DNA of 34,279 nucleotides from contig JAEELE010000054.1 in the NCBI GenBank assembly GCA_016288755.1, positions 1 to 34,279 on the forward strand, given 5' to 3'. This DNA is from Oscillospiraceae bacterium (GTDB lineage: Bacteria; Bacillota; Clostridia; Oscillospirales; Ruminococcaceae). Of this stretch, positions 1 through 9,346 are shown piece by piece. Within the stretch, counting starts at the first letter, position 1; each line of letters starts with the position of its first letter. Both the position numbers and the translations under genes were made by a program. The notes under the pieces are model-generated. The model did no database searches. It was not told the origin of the DNA and saw only the letters and a list, made by a program, of their open reading frames with translations.

Positions 1-110
1 CGATTCGCTGATTTGCGGCGGCGGGCGAATCCTTTGCAGAGCAATTCCGGTCTGTGCTTTTGAAGGGCAAAACCGCCCGGAAACTGAAACCAACGGAGAG
101 GAGAATGATT

Positions 111-548
111 ATGAAAAAGCTAATTTCTGTGCTGCTTGCCGCAGCGATGACCGTCTCTGCAATGAGCGTGAGCGCGTTTGCGGAGGTTATCAACACGAGT
201 GACTACAATGAGCCGGTGTATGCTTTGGGCTCCGATCTGTCTCTGTACGATAACGGCGACGTGACTCTCGACGGAGTGATCGACAGTAAGGACGCTAACC
301 TGATTATCGAAGATTTCTGCATGTATGAGCTTCTGGAATTAGGGCACAGGTTAAATGAAGATCAGCTTGCTTTTGCTGACGTCTGGAAGGATGAGCGCAA
401 CCGCATTGATTCTAAGGATGCGATTGTCGTCATTTATTATTGGAACTGTCAGCTTCTCGAAATGGACGGCACTGTCGGAATCGGTATGGATGAATTTGTA
501 AATCTCTACACAGAGACCTCCGGTTTCAAGGAAGTTCTCGAACCCTGA
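111..548 (+). CDS. Small secreted dockerin-like protein (145 aa)
   Basis: The protein begins with a lysine pair and a hydrophobic signal peptide ending near the AFA-E junction, so it should be exported. The mature part holds two calcium-loop-like segments. The first (DVTLDGVIDSKD) fits the dockerin pattern with acidic residues at loop positions 1, 5, 9 and 12. The second (DVWKDERNRIDSKD) ends in the same IDSKDA signature but carries about two extra residues. Each is followed by a hydrophobic helix, as in type I dockerins, which bind cohesins in cellulosome-type assemblies. No catalytic or carbohydrate-binding domain is attached, which is unusual. ATG 111 is preferred over ATG 105 because AGGAG at 99-103 lies 7 bases before it. 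Dockerin-like fold: fairly sure; partner and role: unknown. Confidence 0.7.
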   Translation: MKKLISVLLAAAMTVSAMSVSAFAEVINTSDYNEPVYALGSDLSLYDNGDVTLDGVIDSKDANLIIEDFCMYELLELGHRLNEDQLAFADVWKDERNRIDSKDAIVVIYYWNCQLLEMDGTVGIGMDEFVNLYTETSGFKEVLEP

Positions 549-598
549 CGAACAAATACATATATCATCATCGCAGTTGCAGCATTTCCTCCACACAA

Positions 599-640
599 GC
601 CGCTCCTGCTCTTATCTTCATCCGGCAGGGGCGGCAATTC
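599..640 (+). terminator. Possible terminator of the dockerin-like gene
   Basis: GCCGCTCCTG (599-608) pairs with CAGGGGCGGC (626-635), 10 pairs including one G-U, around a 17-base loop, and is followed by AATTCTTTT. It lies 50 bases after the stop codon. The loop is long and the T tract interrupted, so this is a moderate call. Confidence 0.4.
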
Positions 641-713
641 TTTTGCAAAAGGGCTTCGGGCATCTCCCGGGGCTTTCCGCGTGAATCCGCAGCAAAAACC
701 GTTCAAACGCAAC

Positions 714-742
714 AAAGCACCCGGCGGCAAACCGGGTGCTTT
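714..742 (-). terminator. Intrinsic terminator at the end of the polysaccharide operon
   Basis: A perfect 11-bp stem (714-724 with 732-742, AAAGCACCCGG/CCGGGTGCTTT) surrounds a 7-base loop, 7 bases past the glmS stop. Read on the minus strand the stem ends in TTT and continues GTTGCGTTTG. It closes the long operon that begins near 16665. Confidence 0.8.
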
Positions 743-748
743 CTGTTA

Positions 749-2587
<1,839 letters not shown>

Positions 2588-2605
2588 AACAGTTCTCCTT
2601 TGGTT

Positions 2606-4021
2606 TCAGTTTTTGCGCTGCTTGCGCAGCTTCTTCATTGCCTTGGAATACATGCCCCTGATGATCTCCATGTTCAGCCCGAAGAGCATTGCAAAGCCGA
2701 TCACGGTATTTGCAAGATATGCCGGAAGCGAGGCGAAGTTGAAGAGCACGCACTGGAGCGTGAGCACGGCGGTGATCCAGCCCATTTCTGCCCATGCGTA
2801 TTTCAGCTTGACAAATTTCCGGATATCGAACATGCGGAAGAACGTCAGGAAAATATAGCTCACCAGCGTCGAGACCGACGCTGCGTAGAGACCGATAAAC
2901 CAGATCGTCCCGACATTGACGACCAGATTGATGACCGCGGAGACCACGGTCGTGACGCCGACGCTCCTGGTCTTCATCAGCGCGACGTAGATGCCGCCCA
3001 TGTATGCGGCGAGGCTGGCGAAGAACATCGCCATGATCAGAATGGGGATCTGCGGGATCGCGTCGGAATAGTCGCCGAGCACCAGCAGCTTATAGAGCAG
3101 CGGAGTGACTGCGAGCAGCGCGCCCATGCAGCCAGCCATGAAGCGGAAGATCCTCCGGTACATGACGCTGTAATATTCAGTTGAATCCTTGTCGGAGACG
3201 ACAATGGAGGCGTTCTCCTGCCACGCCATCGTGAAGGTGGTCTGCGCGAGCGTGAGCAGGTGGGGTATCTTGTTTGCGACGACATAGACCGCGTTCCACT
3301 CGACGCCCATGACCAGTGTGACAACGATGCGGTCCGAGAGGCGCATGACCCACATCGACATGCTGTTGGGGACCATCGGCCACGAATAGCCGAGCATTTC
3401 GCGCAGGAGGTCCTTGTTCAGTGCGCCGAAGTCGACATAGCGGAAGAGCTTTGCAAAGAACAGCAGATAGAGCGAGGCGAAGCACGCGGCGATCACCATC
3501 GCGATCAGAATGCCGTTCAGCCCCATGCGCAGGAAGTAGACAAATGTGACCACGCCGATCATCAGCCCGCCGGAGTTGAGCACGGCGCTGACGGAATAGT
3601 GGTGGTTCATGCCGAGCCCGCGGACGATCTGCCGCAGGATGTTCGCGAGGATATCAAAGAGCAGATAGGCGCAGATCAGGAGCTTGGAGAAGACCGAGAG
3701 CTGCAGCACAAAGAACAGCACGATCAGTGCGGCGACCGAGATCGGCAGCGCAAAGAGCATGATGCTGCTGACGATCTGCCGGACCTCGTCCTCCTTTTGG
3801 CGGCGGTCGATCAGAAAGCGGAATGCCGCGGTCTGGATCTGCAGCGTGACGACCGGCAGCAGCAGCGATTCGAGCACGGTGATGAGGTCGTAGCTGCCGA
3901 GCTCTGCCTTCGTCAGATAGCCCGTGACGATCGGGAAGATGATGAACGATGCAAACCGCGGCAGAAAGGTCCCGAAGGCGAGGATGATGGTATTCTTGAC
4001 AAATTTCCCTTCGCGGCTCAT
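2606..4021 (-). CDS. Wzx-type polysaccharide flippase
   Basis: A 471-aa protein with about a dozen hydrophobic segments along its whole length and the N-terminal signature of the polysaccharide-transport branch of the MOP superfamily (FVKNTIILAFGTFLPRF, then a phe/ile-rich helix and TGYLTKAELGSYDL). Proteins of this family flip undecaprenyl-diphosphate-linked repeat units from the inner to the outer face of the cytoplasmic membrane. The start overlaps the stop of the upstream pyruvyl transferase (ATGA), indicating translational coupling. Its place beside a Wzy-like polymerase and a phosphoglycosyl transferase supports a Wzx/Wzy route. The substrate cannot be read from the sequence. Confidence 0.88.
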   Translation of the reverse strand: MSREGKFVKNTIILAFGTFLPRFASFIIFPIVTGYLTKAELGSYDLITVLESLLLPVVTLQIQTAAFRFLIDRRQKEDEVRQIVSSIMLFALPISVAALIVLFFVLQLSVFSKLLICAYLLFDILANILRQIVRGLGMNHHYSVSAVLNSGGLMIGVVTFVYFLRMGLNGILIAMVIAACFASLYLLFFAKLFRYVDFGALNKDLLREMLGYSWPMVPNSMSMWVMRLSDRIVVTLVMGVEWNAVYVVANKIPHLLTLAQTTFTMAWQENASIVVSDKDSTEYYSVMYRRIFRFMAGCMGALLAVTPLLYKLLVLGDYSDAIPQIPILIMAMFFASLAAYMGGIYVALMKTRSVGVTTVVSAVINLVVNVGTIWFIGLYAASVSTLVSYIFLTFFRMFDIRKFVKLKYAWAEMGWITAVLTLQCVLFNFASLPAYLANTVIGFAMLFGLNMEIIRGMYSKAMKKLRKQRKN

Positions 4022-4938
4022 GAATGTGCCCTCCTGTAAGGCTCCGCGGGCAGGGATTCATCCCAGAGATCGTAGGGGAAGGCATCTGCGATCTGCTGCT
4101 GCATCCCGGAGAGGTCCGGGAGCGGCATCGCAGCCGCGTCCATTGCTTCGGGGAGAGTTCTGACGCTCTGGAGCGTTCTGCCGGTCGATTCGTACCAGTC
4201 GTGGAATTTGATCTCCTGATCCTGCACGCCGAAGTGCAGGAACACAGCCGGAATGCCGTAGCTCTCCGCCAAGATGATGCCGTGCAGCGACGCGGAAATG
4301 ACCCGCCCGGACTGCACGATCTGATCGAGGAAATCGCGGTAATCGGTCGTGTTGGGGTCGATGACATGGATCTGCCCGCGGTACTGCTCCGGCGCACAGA
4401 AGCGGAACTGCGCCTCGTCCGGGGCGTCATCGCACCAGCAGAGCGTTGTGCGGTGGTGCAGGATCAGCGAGACGGGATATTGCTTGCCCGCTGCCTTCGC
4501 ATCCGCTGCCGGATAGATCTGCGGCATGAGGATCGCCGGGTCGCCGTAGCGCGCGGGGCAGTCATAGCCCGCATCGAGCAGCATCTGTCTGGTGCGGGGA
4601 CCCCTGACCGCGCGGATATCGTATCTGCGGTAGAGACGCTGCTTTCTGATCACGTCCGCGATGTTGTCGCGCAGGACACCCGTGCCCCAGAGCGTGACGT
4701 CGAAGCGCCCTCTGCCGATGATCGACCCGACCGCCATCAGGTGCTTGGTGCGGCTGACCGTTTGGTCGGCACGGAGCCCCTTCTTCTCCAGCATCGCGTT
4801 CACGATCAGCGGGGACAGCGAATCGCCGAGGTTGACGGTCTTGCTGTATTCCAGCGTGACGCGGTTTTTTTCTGCGGGACCGTATTTCATATTGTACCGG
4901 TTGCGGAGCAGCCGGCGTTTGATTTGCTCTGTCAGCAC
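4018..4938 (-). CDS. Polysaccharide pyruvyl transferase family protein
   Basis: This 306-aa protein matches the PS_pyruv_trans/CsaB-WcaK family: an N-terminal NLGDSLSPLIVNAML segment, the WGTGVL motif, RAVRGPRTRQ, GDPAILMP, and a late SASLHGIILAESYGIPA motif. Members transfer pyruvate from phosphoenolpyruvate to a sugar as a ketal, giving an acidic glycan. The start is a GTG at 4938, 11 bases after AGGAGG; no ATG lies close enough upstream. It follows the polymerase by 26 bases and overlaps the flippase start by 4. Activity on a lipid-linked repeat is inferred from context; some family members act on other acceptors. Confidence 0.85.
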   Translation of the reverse strand: MLTEQIKRRLLRNRYNMKYGPAEKNRVTLEYSKTVNLGDSLSPLIVNAMLEKKGLRADQTVSRTKHLMAVGSIIGRGRFDVTLWGTGVLRDNIADVIRKQRLYRRYDIRAVRGPRTRQMLLDAGYDCPARYGDPAILMPQIYPAADAKAAGKQYPVSLILHHRTTLCWCDDAPDEAQFRFCAPEQYRGQIHVIDPNTTDYRDFLDQIVQSGRVISASLHGIILAESYGIPAVFLHFGVQDQEIKFHDWYESTGRTLQSVRTLPEAMDAAAMPLPDLSGMQQQIADAFPYDLWDESLPAEPYRRAHS

Positions 4939-4964
4939 CTTGGCTGATTCCTCCTCTCACTTCG

Positions 4965-6176
4965 TTATCCTGCAAACAGCTGCATGATCCACTTGCGCAG
5001 CGTGCCGGCGCTCAGCTCCTCGCTCTTGGTGTTGTAGCAGACCGGTGCATAGATCAGCGTCAGCAGGAACGGGCTGAATGCCATGACCGCGGAGATGAGA
5101 CCCAGCCACAGGACAACATACAGATAAAACACAAACACGAGGTTTGCGCGGTTTGTCTCGGCGGAGCGCACCGTGAAATACATGAACCACGCGAGCAGCA
5201 CCATGCCGGTCAGACCGCCGACGAGCCAATACACAAAGACCGTGTTGTGCGGATTGTAGAAGCCTCTTGTGATCTTCGCGTAATCCTGCGCGAGCAGAAA
5301 GCCGTGCCCGAACAGAAGCTGCTCCTTCGCCGCCTTCATCGTGCGGATCCAGATCGGCACTCTGCCGCTGAAATCGGCGGACTTGTGCAGATAATCGACC
5401 AGCAGATGCTGGATGAAGCTCGTGGTCGGCAAAATGACGACGACGAAAAACATCGCGATATAGCTGCCCAGAAAGATCGGAAAGCGGGTGATCATCACGA
5501 GCAGCGAGCGCCTGTTCTGCTTCCGCGTCTGCTTGTAGCCCGCCGCGACCGTCACGATCATCGCGATATAGAGCAGCACCATGACCGTGCCGCCCGTCGC
5601 CAGTGCACGGGCGATATCGAGCGTGACAAGCACCGCGACGATCCATGTCTTCCGGGTGATGCGCCCGACCTTTTCGAGATCGAGAAAGAAGCGCATCGAG
5701 AGCAGCGGGAGCGTGTATTCCAGCCGGACGGTCTTGTAGCCGAGGAACCAGTTGGTCGTGTATTCGATCGTGCGGTAGAGCCCGCGCGGGAAGGCGAGCA
5801 TGGTCAGCATGTCGATGCACATGAGCGCGAAGAGCCCGGCGCACCAGATCTCCATGACGCGGTGGAATTCCTGCCTGTCCTTGGTCAGCGTCAGCGTCAG
5901 GCAGAGCACGGTCGGCGCAAGGATCATGCGGAAGGCGGCGTTGAGCGAGCCTCCGCCGCGCAGCGTCGCGAGCAGCACATAGCCCGCAGCGCCGAGCAGA
6001 ATCAGCGACTGCGGCGCAATTTTCAGATTGCGCATGATGAACAGCAGCAGCACCAGCCCCAGACATCCGGCGAGCACCAGCTTATAGAGCACATTGTGAT
6101 GCGGGATGATGAGCTGCAGATAGGTCGCGTCCATGCAGACCAGCACCAGCGAGGCGATGCTGAGCAGGTCGATCAC
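4965..6176 (-). CDS. Wzy-like O-antigen/capsule polymerase
   Basis: A polytopic membrane protein (403 aa from GTG 6176) with about ten to twelve hydrophobic segments. A large loop in the C-terminal half carries FGHGF followed by NPHNTVFVYWLVGGLTG, typical of the Wzy_C/O-antigen ligase superfamily. In a Wzx/Wzy system it would join flipped repeat units outside the membrane. The start is uncertain. GTG 6176 lacks a ribosome site, while AAGGGAG at 6216-6222 is placed correctly for an in-frame ATT at 6204-6206, which would add ten residues (IPIKLRYHFR). The neighbours are Stealth upstream and the pyruvyl transferase downstream. Confidence 0.82.
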   Translation of the reverse strand: MIDLLSIASLVLVCMDATYLQLIIPHHNVLYKLVLAGCLGLVLLLFIMRNLKIAPQSLILLGAAGYVLLATLRGGGSLNAAFRMILAPTVLCLTLTLTKDRQEFHRVMEIWCAGLFALMCIDMLTMLAFPRGLYRTIEYTTNWFLGYKTVRLEYTLPLLSMRFFLDLEKVGRITRKTWIVAVLVTLDIARALATGGTVMVLLYIAMIVTVAAGYKQTRKQNRRSLLVMITRFPIFLGSYIAMFFVVVILPTTSFIQHLLVDYLHKSADFSGRVPIWIRTMKAAKEQLLFGHGFLLAQDYAKITRGFYNPHNTVFVYWLVGGLTGMVLLAWFMYFTVRSAETNRANLVFVFYLYVVLWLGLISAVMAFSPFLLTLIYAPVCYNTKSEELSAGTLRKWIMQLFAG

Positions 6177-6234
6177 CCGGAAATGATACCGGAGCTTGAT
6201 TGGAATGGCGGATCACTCCCTTCGGTGCGCGGTG

Positions 6235-7266
6235 TTATTGTTCAAAGGACGACGGCTCGGGGAGCAGCGCCTGCAGTGCGGCGTTGATCTTCTGCTTGGC
6301 GTCGTCGAAGAGCGCCTGCGATTCGTAGGCGTCGTTGATGCAGATCATGTTGCAGCGCTGCTGCGTGATGTCCGTGCAGACCTCGTTGGCCTTCTCCGTG
6401 CAGCCGTCGTTGAGGTGCAGGCATTTGCCCGTCTGCCCGAACTTTCCGGGCACAAAGCTGCCCTGCGCCAGCTCCCAGTAGCGGAAGATGTACTGACTGA
6501 CGTCGTCGCCCGTGCGGAAGCGGTTTTTCGAGGTCGTCTCCATGAGCGCGGGCTCTGCTGCCCAGACGCGCTCCATCGTGCTCTTGCGGATCGGCACGGG
6601 CATGTGCTCGCGCTCAAAGCCGATAAAGCCGGAATATTTGGAATAGAACCAGTTTGTCAGCACGGTTTTCAGCCCGTTGTATTTCGGAGAGAGCCACTTT
6701 TTGCGGTTCTGACGGAAGGATTCGCGGAAGCTGAAATTGCGGTTGACCGCCGCGAACATGTTGAAATACACATGCCCCAGCAGCGTGCTGGTGCCCTTGA
6801 ACGGGCAGATCGGGTGCAGCGCTGCGGGCAGCACGGGCAGACCGTCCCGGAAAAAGAGCTCCGGGCTGATCTCCCGCAGCAGGAAGGTGTCGTCGTTGAA
6901 GTAGACATAGTGCTCTGCCAGATCGGGGATGCGGTGGAGATTGGTCTCGATCACATGCGAGCTGAACGTCGGCAGATATTCTGCGGGGATATAGTCCGCG
7001 TGGGTGACGAACCGGAGCTTTTCGCATCCGGTGTTCAGCCAGTCGGGCTTCTGTCCGTTCGTGATGAAGTACACATGCCGCACCCACGGGGCGAATTTCT
7101 CGACGCCGCGGAACCAGTACCGCAGATTGTCCCAGTCGCGGTAGCGCATGCTGCTGTTGTCGATCTGCGCATCATCCGCGACGGACGATTCCCATTTGCG
7201 CTTTTCCTGCAGCCACTGCGGATCGCCGCCGTCCACCCACGGGATGACAAAGTCGATCGGATCCAT
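6235..7266 (-). CDS. Stealth-family glycan phosphotransferase
   Basis: The 343-aa protein shows the conserved Stealth regions. CR1 is at the N-terminus (IDFVIPWVDGGDPQW). CR2 is at about residues 41-130 (RYRDWDNLRYWFRGVEKFAPW, then HVYFITNGQKPDWL and HYVYFNDDTFLL). C-terminal conserved regions follow (NGLKTVLTNWFYSKY and later His/Asn-rich blocks). Characterised Stealth proteins transfer a sugar-1-phosphate from a nucleotide sugar, forming hexose-phosphate-hexose linkages in capsules. GAGGTGAT precedes the ATG. Together with the GT4 enzyme it is one of only two elongating transferases in the operon, so a phosphodiester in the repeat unit is likely. The exact donor cannot be told. Confidence 0.87.
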   Translation of the reverse strand: MDPIDFVIPWVDGGDPQWLQEKRKWESSVADDAQIDNSSMRYRDWDNLRYWFRGVEKFAPWVRHVYFITNGQKPDWLNTGCEKLRFVTHADYIPAEYLPTFSSHVIETNLHRIPDLAEHYVYFNDDTFLLREISPELFFRDGLPVLPAALHPICPFKGTSTLLGHVYFNMFAAVNRNFSFRESFRQNRKKWLSPKYNGLKTVLTNWFYSKYSGFIGFEREHMPVPIRKSTMERVWAAEPALMETTSKNRFRTGDDVSQYIFRYWELAQGSFVPGKFGQTGKCLHLNDGCTEKANEVCTDITQQRCNMICINDAYESQALFDDAKQKINAALQALLPEPSSFEQ

Positions 7267-7293
7267 GCTCAGATCACCTCTTTTCGCGGTTAT

Positions 7294-8433
7294 TCAGCAG
7301 GCTTCATAGATGCTGCAAAGCCTGCGCACGACCTCCTCTGCGGAGAACAGCGCCGCAGCCCAGTCGGAAATCTGCTTTCTGTCATATTGAGCCCGGTTCT
7401 GACAGACCTGCTGCATCGCGGCAGCAAGGCTCCTGACCTGCTCCTTTTCAAAGAGCAGACCGTTTTCGGGCTTGAAATAGCAGTCGACCGGACCGCCGCT
7501 TGCGCCGATGCACGGGATGCCCGTGATCCAAGCCTCAATGAAGGGCACGCCGAAGGTCTCCAGAATGCTCGCGGAGACATAGCAGTCCGATTCGGCGTAG
7601 AGCTTTGCGACCTCGGGGCGCTTGCAGAAGCCGAGCATCTCGGTCTGACTGCCGATGCCGCATTTGTCGATCAGCGCCTCGATCTCCCTGCGCTGAATGC
7701 CGTCGCCGGCGATTTTCAGGCGGATGTTCTCCTGCCCGCGGAATGCCTCCGCAAACGCCTCGACGACGAGCTGGAAGCGCTTGACCGGCACCAGTCTGCC
7801 GACCGCGGCAAAGGTGAACGAATCGGGGCCGTCCTTCTCCGGTGCCGGGGCATAGCCAAAGGGCGCCTGCACCATGTTCGGTACGACCTCGACCGGTTTT
7901 TCTGTGTGTGTCAGCTCGATGACGCTGTCGCGCAGCAGACCGCTGACGCAGATGAACGCATCTGCGTGCGCGGTGCAGCACTTGAGCCGCTCGACGCGCC
8001 ATGCGGGAATCTGCTTGCTCTGGATCTTTGTCCAGTGCTCCGTGCAGACCAGCTTGCAGCCGAGCGTGCCGATATATTCGATCAGCGCCTCGTTGAGCGT
8101 GAGCACGGGGAAGTGGACATGGATCACATCGGGCATGCCCTGCTCGTCGATGATCTCCTTGAGCAGCTTTTTGACCTCTGCGGTGCGGATCGGGTCAAAG
8201 ACCTGATGCGGCAGTCCGCCGATGGGGAGCTGTCTGCCGTAGACCTCGACACCCTGCTCGGTGCGGCGGATCTTCGAGAGGCTGTGGATGACCTTGACTG
8301 AGCGGTCGTCCGAAAAGGCGTAGACGACCTTGTTGCCCGCCTTCGCGAGCGCGACCGCCTGCTCGAATTCAAAAATGCCGATCATGCCGGTCTTCTTCTC
8401 GGGGAAGGAACGCCCGAACGTGAGAATATACAT
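7294..8433 (-). CDS. GT4-family glycosyltransferase
   Basis: A 379-aa GT-B glycosyltransferase of family GT4. Visible are the N-terminal FGRSFPEKKTGMIGIFEFEQA acceptor-side segment, CTEHWTK in the first Rossmann half, VGRLVPVKRFQLVVEAF at the start of the donor half, and ETFGVPFIEAWITGIPCIG containing the E-x7-E nucleotide-sugar motif. It acts in the cytosol at the membrane face, adding a sugar to the lipid-linked unit. It begins one base after the epimerase stop, so its ribosome site (AAGGGA) is inside that gene. Donor and linkage are not predictable. Confidence 0.9.
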   Translation of the reverse strand: MYILTFGRSFPEKKTGMIGIFEFEQAVALAKAGNKVVYAFSDDRSVKVIHSLSKIRRTEQGVEVYGRQLPIGGLPHQVFDPIRTAEVKKLLKEIIDEQGMPDVIHVHFPVLTLNEALIEYIGTLGCKLVCTEHWTKIQSKQIPAWRVERLKCCTAHADAFICVSGLLRDSVIELTHTEKPVEVVPNMVQAPFGYAPAPEKDGPDSFTFAAVGRLVPVKRFQLVVEAFAEAFRGQENIRLKIAGDGIQRREIEALIDKCGIGSQTEMLGFCKRPEVAKLYAESDCYVSASILETFGVPFIEAWITGIPCIGASGGPVDCYFKPENGLLFEKEQVRSLAAAMQQVCQNRAQYDRKQISDWAAALFSAEEVVRRLCSIYEAC

Positions 8434-8434
8434 A

Positions 8435-9325
8435 TTAAGCCCGTCCCTTCAGATTTTCATAGACCGCGCGGAGCGTATCTGCGAGTGCATACCGCGGCTG
8501 CCAGTGAAAGCGCTCCGAGAGCCTTGTGCAGTCGAGGGTGCTGTTCTGCCATTCGCCCTCGCCCGCGATGAACGGCTCGGGCGCGGAAAAGCCGGATTCT
8601 GCGCCGACCGCATGTGCCGCCTGCGCGATCTGAAGCAGCGTATACTGCTGTGCGCCGCCGAGATTGTAGGTCTCGTCCCAGCCGCCCGTATCCGCCGCAA
8701 CGGTCAGGATGCCGTTCGCAGCGTCGCGCACGTCGAGGAAGCCAAAGCGCTGGTCACCGCCGGTCAGCGTGATCTGCGCGCCTTCCATGATCATTTTTGC
8801 GAATTTGTTGGTGATGCGCTGGTCAAAGCCCGCACCGATCAGGCTCGCCATCCGCAGATTCGTGTGGCGGATGCCCTTGCAGACGGTGTTGACAAAGAGC
8901 TCGGACCAGTATTTCCCGACCGCGTACTTCGATTCGAGCACGGCGGGGGTCTGCTCGTCTGCGGCGTCCTGCCGCTTCTGGCTGTAGACGCTCTGCGAGG
9001 AGATATTGATGACGGCACCGACGCGGTCCGCGGCTGCCTTTGCGAGCACGTCCCGGATGAAATCGAGCCCCTGTGCAAAGCTAGCGTCGCAGACATTGCG
9101 CGGAAATGCGCAGTTGATCAGCACGTCGACGCCGGAATAGTCAAACTGCGCTGCCTGACTGTTGTCGGCCGCGGTGATATTGGCGGCACGGACAAATGTC
9201 TCCCGGCTGCGCTCAAAGTCAAACGTAAAGGCAATGACCTCATGCGTGCCCTGCGCCGCGAGCTGACGCAGCAGCTCCGTGCCGAGGAAGCCGCCGGCGC
9301 CTGTAACAGCGATTCTCAAAGACAT
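8435..9325 (-). CDS. NAD-dependent epimerase/dehydratase (SDR)
   Basis: A 296-aa extended short-chain dehydrogenase: Rossmann motif TGAGGFLG near the N-terminus, INISSQSVYS, a catalytic YAVGK (YxxxK), GFLDVRDAA and a C-terminal substrate domain. Such enzymes epimerise, dehydrate or reduce nucleotide sugars. In this operon a natural substrate would be the dTDP-4-keto-6-deoxyglucose made by RfbA/RfbB, reduced at C4 in competition with amination, but UDP-sugar epimerisation is equally possible. GGGAGGG lies almost against ATG 9325; an in-frame TTG at 9319 (giving M-RIAVTGAGGFLG) has better spacing and may be the true start. Confidence 0.85.
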   Translation of the reverse strand: MSLRIAVTGAGGFLGTELLRQLAAQGTHEVIAFTFDFERSRETFVRAANITAADNSQAAQFDYSGVDVLINCAFPRNVCDASFAQGLDFIRDVLAKAAADRVGAVINISSQSVYSQKRQDAADEQTPAVLESKYAVGKYWSELFVNTVCKGIRHTNLRMASLIGAGFDQRITNKFAKMIMEGAQITLTGGDQRFGFLDVRDAANGILTVAADTGGWDETYNLGGAQQYTLLQIAQAAHAVGAESGFSAPEPFIAGEGEWQNSTLDCTRLSERFHWQPRYALADTLRAVYENLKGRA

Positions 9326-9346
9326 TCCCTCCCTGCCGTCCGTTTT

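Noticed and set aside
1..110. Upstream sequence of the dockerin gene considered as a c-di-GMP or other riboswitch
   Set aside because: GGGCAAAACC resembles part of a GEMM element, but the remaining conserved blocks are missing and the sequence is cut by the window edge.
6196..8301. A 701-codon open frame on the + strand
   Set aside because: It is antisense to the Stealth and GT4 genes and is a composition shadow like the frames at 8330-10606 and 10658-12742.
8435..9325. Assigning the SDR as RmlD and the operon as a rhamnose pathway
   Set aside because: No rmlC is present, and the protein lacks a specific RmlD signature that I can recognise; a general epimerase/reductase label is safer.
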